Below, piece after piece: positions 23,531-31,308 of a stretch of 41,478 nucleotides of DNA. How positions within the stretch are numbered: position 1 is the first letter of the stretch; every line of letters starts with the position of its first letter. A program made the translations under genes and the position numbers. The notes below the pieces were generated by a model. That model did no database searches and was not told the origin of the DNA. It saw only the letters and a program-made list of their open reading frames with translations. The stretch comes from an uncultured Bacteroidales bacterium (lineage in GTDB: Bacteria > Bacteroidota > Bacteroidia > Bacteroidales > Bacteroidaceae): NCBI GenBank assembly GCA_902792555.1, contig CADAZW010000004.1, positions 1-41,478 of the forward strand. Reading direction: 5' to 3'.

Positions 23531-24610
23531 TTACATCACCTCGTCGCCAAACTTCATCTGGGCGTCGTTCATTATGCGGCGCACAAAGGCCGGATCGTCC
23601 TTGCGGCAAACCATCAGCACCTTGTCATTCTCCACCACCATATAGCCCTCCAGGTCCTGAAGGATGACCACCTTGTCGGAGCTGACATTGAGGAGATTGT
23701 TGTGGCAGTCATAGAGCAGGTTGCGCACATCGCCGGTAACATTGCCGTCAGCGTCCTTCTGCTGGAGGTCATAGTAGTTTTTCCACGAGCCTACGTCGGC
23801 CCAGCCGAAATTGCACGGGGCGATATACACATTGGCATGGTGCTCCAGTATCAGTATGTCAATTGACTGGAAGCGTATGCGGGGATACTGCTCGGTGACG
23901 ATGGCAGAAAACCTGCTCAGATCCTGCCCTCTGGCAATGATTGACACCATCTTCTCTATGTCGGGGTAGTCCTGGCGCAAAGCTTGGAGCATGGTCTTGA
24001 CGTTCCAAAGGAAGATACCGGTGTTCCAGTAAAACTCGCCGCTTTCACAAAAGAGGCGTGCAAAGTCTATGTTGGGTTTCTCAGTAAAGCTCTTAAGCTT
24101 GAAGAATCCGTCGCGCGTTTCTTCGCTGGCCTGCAGGTAGCCGTAGCTGGTGGCAGGGCGCGTGGGCTTGATGCCTATGGCTAGGAAACAGTCCGTTTCA
24201 TCGATAAATTCCAGCCCCTTGAGCATTTGTTTCTCAAAGACTTCATGGTCGAAGATAAGCTGGTCGGCAGGCGCACAGATTACATTGGCGTCGGGGTTGC
24301 GTGCTACTATATGCATGAGCGTAAGCGCTGTGGCCGGGGCGGTGCTAAGTTGCAGCGGCTCTGCCACAATCTGCCCTTCATCAACCTCAGGAAGCTGCTC
24401 TTTTACGATGGGGAGATAATCCTTATATGTACTGATAAAAATATTCTCCTTGGGCACAAGATGCTTGTAGCGGTCATAGGTAAGCTGCAGCATTGTGCGC
24501 CCCGCGGCAAACAAGTCGATAAACTGTTTGGGCTTTGCACCCTGGCTCATTGGCCACAGCTTGGAGCCAATGCCGCCAGCCAGGATGATTGCGTAGTTTT
24601 TGCTATTCAC
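23531..24610 (-). CDS. manC: Mannose-1-phosphate guanylyltransferase
   Basis: Makes GDP-mannose from GTP and mannose-1-phosphate. 359 residues, the single-domain guanylyltransferase size (no fused isomerase domain). The signature is IILAGGIGSKLWPMSQGAKP then KQF; the common Arg of GSRLWP is Lys here, a conservative change. Other motifs: EPLQLSTAPATAL, CAPADQLI, FTEKPN, YWNTGIFLW and NFGWADVGSW. It precedes manA (gap 87 bp) and follows the pckA terminator. GDP-mannose would serve capsule, O-antigen or GDP-fucose synthesis. No good promoter was seen in the 296 bp upstream, only a weak TAATTTAG. Confidence 0.93.
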   Translation of the reverse strand: MNSKNYAIILAGGIGSKLWPMSQGAKPKQFIDLFAAGRTMLQLTYDRYKHLVPKENIFISTYKDYLPIVKEQLPEVDEGQIVAEPLQLSTAPATALTLMHIVARNPDANVICAPADQLIFDHEVFEKQMLKGLEFIDETDCFLAIGIKPTRPATSYGYLQASEETRDGFFKLKSFTEKPNIDFARLFCESGEFYWNTGIFLWNVKTMLQALRQDYPDIEKMVSIIARGQDLSRFSAIVTEQYPRIRFQSIDILILEHHANVYIAPCNFGWADVGSWKNYYDLQQKDADGNVTGDVRNLLYDCHNNLLNVSSDKVVILQDLEGYMVVENDKVLMVCRKDDPAFVRRIMNDAQMKFGDEVM

Positions 24611-24779
24611 GATATTAGATTGATTGACAGGTTAGCAAGCTGGACAAGTCTGCGAGTTGATGCCATAGTTAAGGCCGACAACAGGCTGCCTGTCCGTTTT
24701 CACGATGCTAAATTAAGCAAAAAAAAGAGAACACCACATATAATGACACTAAAAAAATACACTCTCGCAATTATTTTTT

Positions 24780-24820
24780 GCAAAAAAAATATGGCGGCTG
24801 CGCAAAAAAGCACAGCCGCC
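24780..24820 (-). terminator. Rho-independent terminator of pckA
   Basis: Stem ggcggctg (24793-24800) with cagccgcc (24813-24820), 12 nt loop. On the minus strand it is followed by a run of eight T residues. Confidence 0.85.
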
Positions 24821-24841
24821 ACCATGGTTATGACCTATTCC

Positions 24842-24930
24842 TTTTTACAACTGCGGACCGGCAGCGACAGGAGAAAATCTCGTTGCCTTGGCCGCAGTCT
24901 ATTTTTTTACAACTGCGGGCCTGCAGCGAC
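24842..24930 (-). repeat. Partial duplication of the pckA 3' end
   Basis: Segments 24842-24868 and 24904-24930 match at 25 of 27 positions. The second holds the pckA stop codon and last codons (VAAGPQL); the first is a copy 62 bp further downstream, again ending in a stop. A shared ctcgttgcc on the upstream side of each suggests a longer old duplication with a small internal deletion. Confidence 0.8.
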
Positions 24931-26520
24931 GAGGGCCTTACCGGCCTCGTTGCCCTCATACTTCTTGAAATTCTTGATGAAGCGTGCAGCGAGATCCTTA
25001 GCCTTCTCCTCCCACTGTGAGGGATCTGCATAGGTGTCGCGCGGATCAAGGATGCCGGTGTCAACGCCTTCCAGCTGTGTGGGAACCTCAAAGTCGAAGT
25101 AAGGAATCTTCTTGGTGGGAGCCTTGAGGATGGCGCCGCCCAGGATGGCATCAATAATGCCGCGGGTGTCGCGGATAGAGATGCGCTTGCCGGTGCCGTT
25201 CCAGCCGGTGTTTACAAGGTAAGCCTTGGCGCCGCTCTTCTCCATCTTCTTCACGAGCTCCTCGGCATACTTGGTGGGATGGAGCTCCAGAAATGCCTGG
25301 CCGAAGCAGGCAGAGAAGGTGGGAGTGGGCTCAGTGATGCCGCGCTCAGTACCAGCCAGCTTAGCGGTGAAACCGCTGAGGAAGTAATACTTGGTCTGCT
25401 CAGGGGTGAGGATGCTCACAGGGGGCAGTACGCCGAAGGCGTCGGCGCTGAGGAAGATCACGTTCTGTGCATCGGGGCCGGCGCTCTTGCCATTCACCTT
25501 CTTCACGATCTTCTCGATGTGGTTGATAGGATAGCTTACGCGGGTATTCTCGGTCACGCTCTTGTCGGCAAAGTCAATCTTGCCGTCGTCGGCAACAGTC
25601 ACATTCTCCAGCAGGGCATCGCGGCGGATAGCGTTATAGATGTCAGGCTCGCTCTCCTTGTCAAGGTTGATGACCTTGGCATAGCAGCCGCCTTCCAGGT
25701 TAAACACGCCCTCGTCGTCCCATCCGTGCTCGTCATCGCCGATGAGCAGACGCTTGGGGTCGGTGGAGAGGGTGGTCTTACCGGTGCCGCTGAGGCCGAA
25801 GAAGATGGCGGTGTTCTTGCCCTCCATATCGGTGTTGGCGGAGCAGTGCATAGAAGCAATGCCCTGCAGGGGCAGATAGTAGTTCTGCATGGAGAACATA
25901 CCCTTCTTCATCTCGCCGCCATACCAGGTGTTGATGATCACCTGCTCGCGGCTGGTGGTGTTGAATGCTACGCAGGTCTCGCTGTTGAGGCCGAGCTCCT
26001 TGTAGTTGTCCACCTTAGCCTTGGAGGCATTGTAGATAACGAAGTTGGGCTCAAAGCTCTTCAGCTCCTCCTCGGTGGGCTGGATAAACATATTCTTCAC
26101 GAAGTGGGCCTGCCATGCCACCTCCACGATGAAGCGCACTGCCAGGCGGGTAGCCTCGTTGGCACCGCAGAAGGCGTCCATCACGTAGAGCTGCTTGTTG
26201 CAGAGCTCCTTGATGGCAATGTCCTTTACCTTGCCCCAAATCTCCTCAGTCATGGGGTGGTTGTCGTTCTTATACTCTTCGGAGGTCCACCATACCTTGT
26301 CGTGGCTCTGGGCATCGTCAACGATATACTTGTCCTTAGGTGAGCGGCCGGTAAAGATGCCGGTCATCACGTTAACGGCATTGAGCTCAGTTAGCTGGCC
26401 CTTGTCGAAGCCGGTCAGTCCGGCCTTGGTCTCCTCCTCAAACAGAAATTCATAAGAGGGATTGTGGGCAATCACGGTAGCACCCGTGATGCCATACTTG
26501 GTAAGATCTAATGTTGCCAT
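24907..26520 (-). CDS. pckA: Phosphoenolpyruvate carboxykinase (ATP)
   Basis: Interconverts oxaloacetate plus ATP with PEP plus CO2; in gut Bacteroidetes it often runs in the carboxylating direction during succinate fermentation (family knowledge). 537 residues, the normal ATP-type length. Motifs: [11 protein letters not shown] (substrate Arg), the kinase-1a loop [13 protein letters not shown] (residues 240-252), the metal motif [16 protein letters not shown], and [15 protein letters not shown] near the C-terminus. It has its own terminator, and its 3' end is partly duplicated downstream. It is divergent from acpP with a 262 bp shared upstream region. Confidence 0.97.
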   Translation of the reverse strand: MATLDLTKYGITGATVIAHNPSYEFLFEEETKAGLTGFDKGQLTELNAVNVMTGIFTGRSPKDKYIVDDAQSHDKVWWTSEEYKNDNHPMTEEIWGKVKDIAIKELCNKQLYVMDAFCGANEATRLAVRFIVEVAWQAHFVKNMFIQPTEEELKSFEPNFVIYNASKAKVDNYKELGLNSETCVAFNTTSREQVIINTWYGGEMKKGMFSMQNYYLPLQGIASMHCSANTDMEGKNTAIFFGLSGTGKTTLSTDPKRLLIGDDEHGWDDEGVFNLEGGCYAKVINLDKESEPDIYNAIRRDALLENVTVADDGKIDFADKSVTENTRVSYPINHIEKIVKKVNGKSAGPDAQNVIFLSADAFGVLPPVSILTPEQTKYYFLSGFTAKLAGTERGITEPTPTFSACFGQAFLELHPTKYAEELVKKMEKSGAKAYLVNTGWNGTGKRISIRDTRGIIDAILGGAILKAPTKKIPYFDFEVPTQLEGVDTGILDPRDTYADPSQWEEKAKDLAARFIKNFKKYEGNEAGKALVAAGPQL

Positions 26521-26557
26521 GGTTCTTTATTGTTTTATAATGGTTTTATTCTCGGTA

Positions 26558-26565
26558 CAAAGTTA
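26558..26565 (-). promoter_or_regulatory. -7 box for pckA
   Basis: TAACTTTG on the minus strand, a perfect TAnnTTTG match 38 bp upstream of the pckA start. No TTTG is seen at -33. Confidence 0.5.
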
Positions 26566-26709
26566 GTAATTTTAAGGTACGCGTACGGATGTTCGGTTAA
26601 AATTCGTGCCGCCAAAGCCGTCAAGAGTCGGTTTTTGCCTTGTCGAGTAGACAAAAAGCCTTCAAAAATGCACTTTAAGGCGGCGTGTGTGCATTTTTTC
26701 GTGCAAAAT

Positions 26710-26741
26710 TTTGGTCGGTACAATATTAAGTCCTAATTTTG
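26710..26741 (+). promoter_or_regulatory. Promoter of the acpP-fabF-rnc operon
   Basis: Perfect match: TTTG (26710-26713), 20 nt spacer, TAATTTTG (26734-26741). The start codon follows 42 bp after the box. Confidence 0.85.
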
Positions 26742-26782
26742 CCGCACGTTTTGAACACATTATTAATTAAAACAATTTAGTT

Positions 26783-27019
26783 ATGTCAGAAATTGAAGCT
26801 AAAGTAAAGGCCATTATCGTTGATAAGCTTGGCGTAGACGAGAGCGAAGTAAAGAACGAAGCATCCTTCGCTAACGACCTCGGTGCAGACTCCCTTGACA
26901 CCGTAGAGCTCATCATGGAGTTTGAGAAAGAGTTTGGTATCTCTATCCCCGACGATCAGGCTGAGAAGATTTCTACTGTTGGCGGTGCCATTGAGTACAT
27001 CGAGGCTAACACCAAGTAA
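26783..27019 (+). CDS. acpP: Acyl carrier protein
   Basis: 78-residue acidic carrier of growing fatty acyl chains. The phosphopantetheine attachment site is S37 in [11 protein letters not shown], followed by the recognition helix [10 protein letters not shown]. Length and four-helix pattern are standard. It is immediately followed by fabF and then rnc, a conserved order, and is preceded by the strongest promoter match in the window, consistent with high expression. Confidence 0.98.
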   Translation: MSEIEAKVKAIIVDKLGVDESEVKNEASFANDLGADSLDTVELIMEFEKEFGISIPDDQAEKISTVGGAIEYIEANTK

Positions 27020-27131
27020 ACCTCTACACAATAGATTTCTCTACACACACAATTGCGGGGAGTTAATGGGGAAGAAAATGACCCGTTAGCTTCCCGCTAT
27101 CTACCTCAATACAAAACACATCCTATTTCCT

Positions 27132-28397
27132 ATGGAACTAAAGAGAGTAGTCGTAACAGGCGTGGGTGCCATCACCCCCCTGGGCCACAATGTAGCCGAC
27201 ACATGGGCCGCCATACTGGCTGGCAAGAGCGGCGCAGCCCCCATCACCCACTTCAACACTGAGAAGTTTAAGACCCACTTCGCTTGTGAGGTAAAAGACT
27301 TCGACCCCAAGCAGTATATCGACCGCAAGGAGGCCAACAAGATGGACCTCTACACACAGTATGCCATGGTGGCCGCCACCGAGGCTGTTGAGGACACCGG
27401 CCTCAACATTGAGCAGGCCGACAAGAACCGCATCGGCGTAGTGCTGGGCGTAGGCATCGGCGGCATCAACAGCTTTGAGAAGGAAGTGAGCGACTATGCA
27501 CGCACCGGCGAGGAGCTCGGCCCGCGCTACAGCCCCTACTTCATACCCAAGATGATTGCCGACATCGCTGCCGGCTACGTCTCCATGAAGTACGGCTTCC
27601 ACGGCCCCAACTTCGTCACCACCTCCGCCTGTGCCTCCTCCACCCACGCCATAGCCACAGCCGTTGACCTCATCCGCCTGGGCAAGGCCGATGCCATCGT
27701 CAGCGGCGGAGCAGAGGCTGCTATCTGGCCCACCGGCCTCGGCGGCTTCAACGCCATGCATGCCCTCTCCACCCGCAACGACGATCCCGAAGGAGCTAGC
27801 CGCCCCTTCAGCGCCAGCCGCGACGGATTCGTCATGGCAGAAGGCTCAGCATGCCTCTTCCTCGAGGAGCTCGAGCATGCCAAGGCACGCGGTGCTAAGA
27901 TCTACGGTGAGATAGCAGGCTCCGGCATGAGCGCCGACGCCTACCACATCACCGCCTCCCACCCCGAGGGACTCGGCGCAAAGCTCGTTATGCAGGCAGC
28001 ACTCAAGGACGCCGGCATGCAGCCCGAGGATATTGACTACATCAATGTACATGGCACCTCCACCCATGTGGGAGACATCTCCGAGGTCAAGGCTATCCAG
28101 GAGCTCTTCGGCGACCACGCCTATAAGCTCAACATCAGCTCCACCAAGTCCATGACCGGCCATATGCTCGGTGCAGCCGGTGCAGCAGAGGCTCTCTTCA
28201 GCCTCCTGGCAGTCAAGGAAGACGTTGTGCCACCAACCATCAACCACACCGAAGGCGACGAAGATCCCGAGATTGACTACAAGCTCAACTTCACCTTCAA
28301 CACCGCCCAGCACCGCACCGTTCGCGCCGCCCTGAGCAACACCTTCGGATTCGGCGGCCACAACGCCTGCGTCATAATCAAGAAGTACACTGAATAA
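27132..28397 (+). CDS. fabF: 3-oxoacyl-[acyl-carrier-protein] synthase II
   Basis: Condenses malonyl-ACP with acyl-ACP in fatty acid elongation. 421 residues, thiolase fold. Catalytic triad: C167 in TTSACASSTHAIA, H307 in NVHGTSTHVGD, H344 in SSTKSMTGHMLGAAG, with K339 supporting. The C-terminal SNTFGFGGHNA is the family glycine loop. It lies 112 bp after acpP. Downstream, normally rnc would follow directly; here an insertion separates them. Confidence 0.97.
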   Translation: MELKRVVVTGVGAITPLGHNVADTWAAILAGKSGAAPITHFNTEKFKTHFACEVKDFDPKQYIDRKEANKMDLYTQYAMVAATEAVEDTGLNIEQADKNRIGVVLGVGIGGINSFEKEVSDYARTGEELGPRYSPYFIPKMIADIAAGYVSMKYGFHGPNFVTTSACASSTHAIATAVDLIRLGKADAIVSGGAEAAIWPTGLGGFNAMHALSTRNDDPEGASRPFSASRDGFVMAEGSACLFLEELEHAKARGAKIYGEIAGSGMSADAYHITASHPEGLGAKLVMQAALKDAGMQPEDIDYINVHGTSTHVGDISEVKAIQELFGDHAYKLNISSTKSMTGHMLGAAGAAEALFSLLAVKEDVVPPTINHTEGDEDPEIDYKLNFTFNTAQHRTVRAALSNTFGFGGHNACVIIKKYTE

Positions 28398-28412
28398 TTG
28401 CTTCCTACATAG

Positions 28413-28448
28413 ACTATAGTCACTATAGACACTATAGTTATACTATAG
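28413..28448 (+). repeat. Short actatag repeats between fabF and rnc
   Basis: The heptamer actatag begins at 28413, 28422, 28431 and 28442, giving spacings of 9, 9 and 11 bp. It lies just after the fabF stop and before the old rnc start. Confidence 0.85.
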
Positions 28449-28463
28449 CTACCAACAGAAATT

Positions 28464-28517
28464 ATGTCCAATATTTTCAACCGCATAAAGTTCCTCTTTG
28501 TCAAGAAAAATATATAA
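28464..28517 (+). pseudogene. Displaced original 5' end of rnc
   Basis: A 17-codon frame, MSNIFNRIKFLFVKKNI, ends in a stop created by AT-rich inserted DNA. Its first 15 codons join in frame to rnc residue 19 if 28509-28837 is removed, giving ...FLFVKK-GELFVSLKSMLG, a normal-looking RNase III N-terminus. It is therefore the former start of rnc. Confidence 0.75.
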
Positions 28518-28837
28518 ATTTATATAGTTATAATGATTTGATTGAATTTAAACTGAAATAAATTATGGAATTTACATTTAGAAGCCTTTGGAGTTATGAA
28601 TCTATATGTACAGTTGAAGCTGATTCTTTTGAAGAAGCAAAAAAGAAATTAGATGACCCCGAAATAGAATTTGAAGATAAAGATTATATATTAAAAGAAA
28701 GTTATTGTATGGACGAAAATGAAGAAGAATATGCTTGGAACCCATATGATGATTAATGAGATTATATTAAAAATCAATTAGTTATGATAATTGATTTATA
28801 TAATTACTTTATAAATTTGTTCTCCTTTGTCAAGAAA
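28509..28837 (+). mobile_element. ~330 bp AT-rich insertion into the 5' end of rnc
   Basis: The 13 bp direct repeat ctttgtcaagaaa occurs at 28496-28508 and 28825-28837 and bounds a block whose composition is far more AT-rich than fabF or the body of rnc. The block holds one small ORF (28565-28756) and a new start codon that reopens rnc. No transposase or clear terminal inverted repeats were seen, so the mechanism is unknown. Confidence 0.6.
28565..28756 (+). CDS. Small acidic protein inside the rnc insertion
   Basis: 63 residues, strongly acidic, beginning MEFTFRSLWSYESICTVEA and ending AWNPYDD. The pattern CTVEADSFEEAKKKLDDPEIEF loosely resembles small DpnD/PcfM-like mobile-element proteins, but this is only a resemblance. 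Codons end mostly in A or T, unlike fabF before and rnc after, a sign of recent transfer. It lies fully inside the insertion and ends 27 bp before the new rnc start. Function unknown; an anti-nuclease or regulatory role toward RNase III would be speculation. Confidence 0.65.
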   Translation: MEFTFRSLWSYESICTVEADSFEEAKKKLDDPEIEFEDKDYILKESYCMDENEEEYAWNPYDD

Positions 28838-29629
28838 GGGGAACTTTTTGTTTCTCTTAAGTCAATGTTGGGCTTCGCTCCGCACCACATAGAATTCTAC
28901 GAGCAGGCTATCACCCACCGCTCGGCGGCCATTCGCGACTCGAAGGGGCGGCGCAACAACAACGAGCGCCTCGAATTTCTGGGCGATGCCGTGATAGAGA
29001 CCGTCATCAGCGACATCCTCTACCATCAGTACCCCAAGCGCGACGAAGGATTCCTCAGCACCATGCGCAGCAAGCTCGTTGAGCGTAAAAACCTGGGCCG
29101 CATAGCCAAGGAGATAGGCCTGCTCCCGCTGCTGCGCACCGACTTCAAGGACGGCAGCCGCCCCACTACCCACAACAGCTACCTCGGCGGCAACGCCTTC
29201 GAGGCCCTCGTGGGTGCCATCTATCTCGACCGAGGCTTCCGGGGCAGCTTCCGCTTCATCCGCCGCCTCATGGACCAGGGCTATATCGACATAGCACGCA
29301 CAGCCCGGGTGGAGGAGAACCATAAGAGCGTCCTGCTTGAGTGGGGACAGAAATACAAGGCCGATGTGCGCTTCTTCCTAAAGAGCGAGGACCGTAGCAG
29401 CAGCCGAGGCACCAAGTTCTGCTACGCCGTAATGGTAGAAGGCCGCGAGATAGCCACCGCCACAGGCTATAGCAAGAAAGAATGCCACCAGCTCGCCGCC
29501 AAGCGAGCACTCAGCGCCTTCCGCCGCAACCCCAACTTCGAGCGCTCCATGCTCCAGATGCGCCTCACCCACCGAGTGGTGAAAGATCTCATGCCCTACG
29601 CACAGCCCACCAAAGAAAAGGAGGAATAA
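28784..29629 (+). CDS. rnc: Ribonuclease III with a replaced N-terminus
   Basis: Double-strand-specific endoribonuclease for rRNA and mRNA processing. 281 residues from the ATG at 28784. The catalytic signature is NERLEFLGDAVIE (residues 60-72, with E64 and D68), followed by STMRSKLVERKNLG and GNAFEALVGAIYLDRG (second metal site). The double-stranded-RNA-binding domain is ~195-260 (KSVLLEWGQKYKADV, AKRALSAF). The first 12-14 residues (MIIDLYNYFINLFS) are encoded by inserted DNA but mimic the original (NIFNRIKFLFVKK), with FVKK common to both. The enzyme is probably functional. A basic C-terminal tail is normal for the group. Confidence 0.93.
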   Translation: MIIDLYNYFINLFSFVKKGELFVSLKSMLGFAPHHIEFYEQAITHRSAAIRDSKGRRNNNERLEFLGDAVIETVISDILYHQYPKRDEGFLSTMRSKLVERKNLGRIAKEIGLLPLLRTDFKDGSRPTTHNSYLGGNAFEALVGAIYLDRGFRGSFRFIRRLMDQGYIDIARTARVEENHKSVLLEWGQKYKADVRFFLKSEDRSSSRGTKFCYAVMVEGREIATATGYSKKECHQLAAKRALSAFRRNPNFERSMLQMRLTHRVVKDLMPYAQPTKEKEE

Positions 29630-29665
29630 AAAAAGACCGACATCGGACTCTGCTGTAACATCAAA

Positions 29666-29980
29666 TCGGGAAATGCAGACACCGAATAGGGAAATGTGGA
29701 CTTAGGGAAATTCCTCCGCGAGGAGAGAAGTTTTTTGCGCGAGGAGAGAAGTTTTTATTGAGAGGAAAGAAGATTTTTTTGCGCAAGGAAATCATTTTAT
29801 TGCGCAAAGAATTTTTTTTTATTGCATTGAGATATTTTATTGTTGCGCAGAGATATTTTCTTGTTACGCAGAGAAATTAAATAATCACACGAAGAAAAAA
29901 AATAATCGCGAAGAAGTGGTCTGTTTCGGCGCGATTAGATTTGACTTTGGCGCGATTAGATTTCGTTTCGGCGCGATTAA
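29666..29980. repeat. Degenerate tandem array, ~21 bp period (array C)
   Basis: About 14-15 units. gcgc/cgcg-type cores or their variants recur every 20-23 bp, mostly 21, for example 29717, 29738, 29782, 29803, 29844, 29865, 29907, 29930, 29951 and 29972. Units grade from gaggagagaag-type to gcgcaaag-type to cgcgattagattt-type, so neighbours resemble each other more than distant ones. It fills nearly all of the 423 bp gap between rnc and DUF2851. Confidence 0.85.
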
Positions 29981-30052
29981 ATTTCGGCTTTACAAAAAGA
30001 ATTTTTAGCCGCTCGCTATTGGCAGAAGATGTCAGTGGCAAGCGGCTGATTG

Positions 30053-31270
30053 TCAGTGGTTTTTCATGTATTGGTAGCCAAGTTGGCAGCGGAGGCAGTC
30101 GCGGCGCTCACACAAGCGGGTGAACTGCTGCACCACGGCCTGAGAATCGGCGGCACTCCCAAGGGGCAATCCCGCCTGCTGCCAAAGTCGCGTGTAGCGG
30201 TTGGCTTCGGGAGGCAGCTGGCTAAGCCATAGCAGAGCCTTATCCTTGAGTTTCTTGGAGCCTCGGTAGGCTCCGTAGGCATATAGCATCGGAACGACAG
30301 CGTTGAGCAAGAGCAGATTGACGCTTGCCTGAGGAAGCCTGATGCCTTCAAACAGACGAGCAACAGCATCGGCATTGGGAGCATCAACGATGGCGGAGAG
30401 CGTTACCCTACCCTCGCAATACAGATGGGCCAGCTGCCTTAGGCGCACGGTGGGGAAATTGGAGGGACGGGTGCGAAGGAAACGCCAGCTGTGCACATTG
30501 AGCGGAGTGAGGGAAAACTTGTTGCTCAAAAATCGGTACTCCTGTGCCATAACGGCGCTGTCCTTGCCAAGATCCAGCGCCTTATCCCCGGAGTCAAGAA
30601 ATCCGGCCTGCCCAAGGAAGAGAGCCTCTATCTGAAGGGTGTTGTCACGGTGCTTGGCGGCTCCCCTGTAGGGAATGATGCGTGCCCACTGCTCAAAGGC
30701 GTCGCTATTGATGCCGAAGCCGAAGGCCCGGGCAAGGGTGATGAAGAAGGCATGCTCCCAGTCATGGTCGCAATACTGCAGCCGCGACTCAATGTCGGCA
30801 GTCTTGCGCTCCAGCCGCTGGCGGCAGAGGCGTCCAAGCCATTGGCTCAGCAGGAAGGGTGCCATGCTGGCGGCATGGCTCAGGCATGGCGGATGGCTGT
30901 CGGCAATCTGCAGTTGCTCGTAGCCGCTGACCACACGGTCGGGCACCTGCACCTCTATCTGCGGCACCGTGCGCCCCGAGCTGGTGACTACCTCGCCGTC
31001 GGCCTGCTCCACCACATGAAGGATGACATTATCGTAGGCTGGATCATGATCATGGCCGTGGCGATACCAGTCAGTGCTGCGGGTGTGAATCTCCACATTG
31101 CCAATCCAATCCTCGCCGTCGATGATGATGTCGGCATTGAAAAAATCGGGGCCGGCATCCTTGTTATGCAGGCCCACGGAGAGAATCCTCACTTCCTTGC
31201 CATCAACGGTATGGATGCCCGATGAAGGCATAAGGCGATTTTTCCATGTATAGTGAAGGAGGCGCTCCAT
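30053..31270 (-). CDS. DUF2851 family protein
   Basis: 405 residues matching the Bacteroidetes DUF2851 family, function unknown. Characteristic stretches: LLHYTWKNRL at the start, DAGPDFFNADIIIDG, the GNVEIHTRSTDWYRHGH segment and HDPAYDNVILHVV, which together form a His/Asp/Glu-rich cluster reminiscent of a metal-dependent nuclease-like site (inference only). The C-terminus has three close cysteines (LCERRDCLRCQLGY). No signal peptide or membrane helices. It is last in a probable four-gene minus-strand unit, 38 bp after the opine-dehydrogenase-like gene. Confidence 0.8.
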   Translation of the reverse strand: MERLLHYTWKNRLMPSSGIHTVDGKEVRILSVGLHNKDAGPDFFNADIIIDGEDWIGNVEIHTRSTDWYRHGHDHDPAYDNVILHVVEQADGEVVTSSGRTVPQIEVQVPDRVVSGYEQLQIADSHPPCLSHAASMAPFLLSQWLGRLCRQRLERKTADIESRLQYCDHDWEHAFFITLARAFGFGINSDAFEQWARIIPYRGAAKHRDNTLQIEALFLGQAGFLDSGDKALDLGKDSAVMAQEYRFLSNKFSLTPLNVHSWRFLRTRPSNFPTVRLRQLAHLYCEGRVTLSAIVDAPNADAVARLFEGIRLPQASVNLLLLNAVVPMLYAYGAYRGSKKLKDKALLWLSQLPPEANRYTRLWQQAGLPLGSAADSQAVVQQFTRLCERRDCLRCQLGYQYMKNH

Positions 31271-31308
31271 CAGCGTGGATTTTACTGTTTTCTGCTATTG
31301 ATTGACGG

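Noticed and set aside
25279-26343. 354-codon plus-strand frame opposite pckA
   Set aside because: Antisense shadow of a gene with complete PEPCK motifs.
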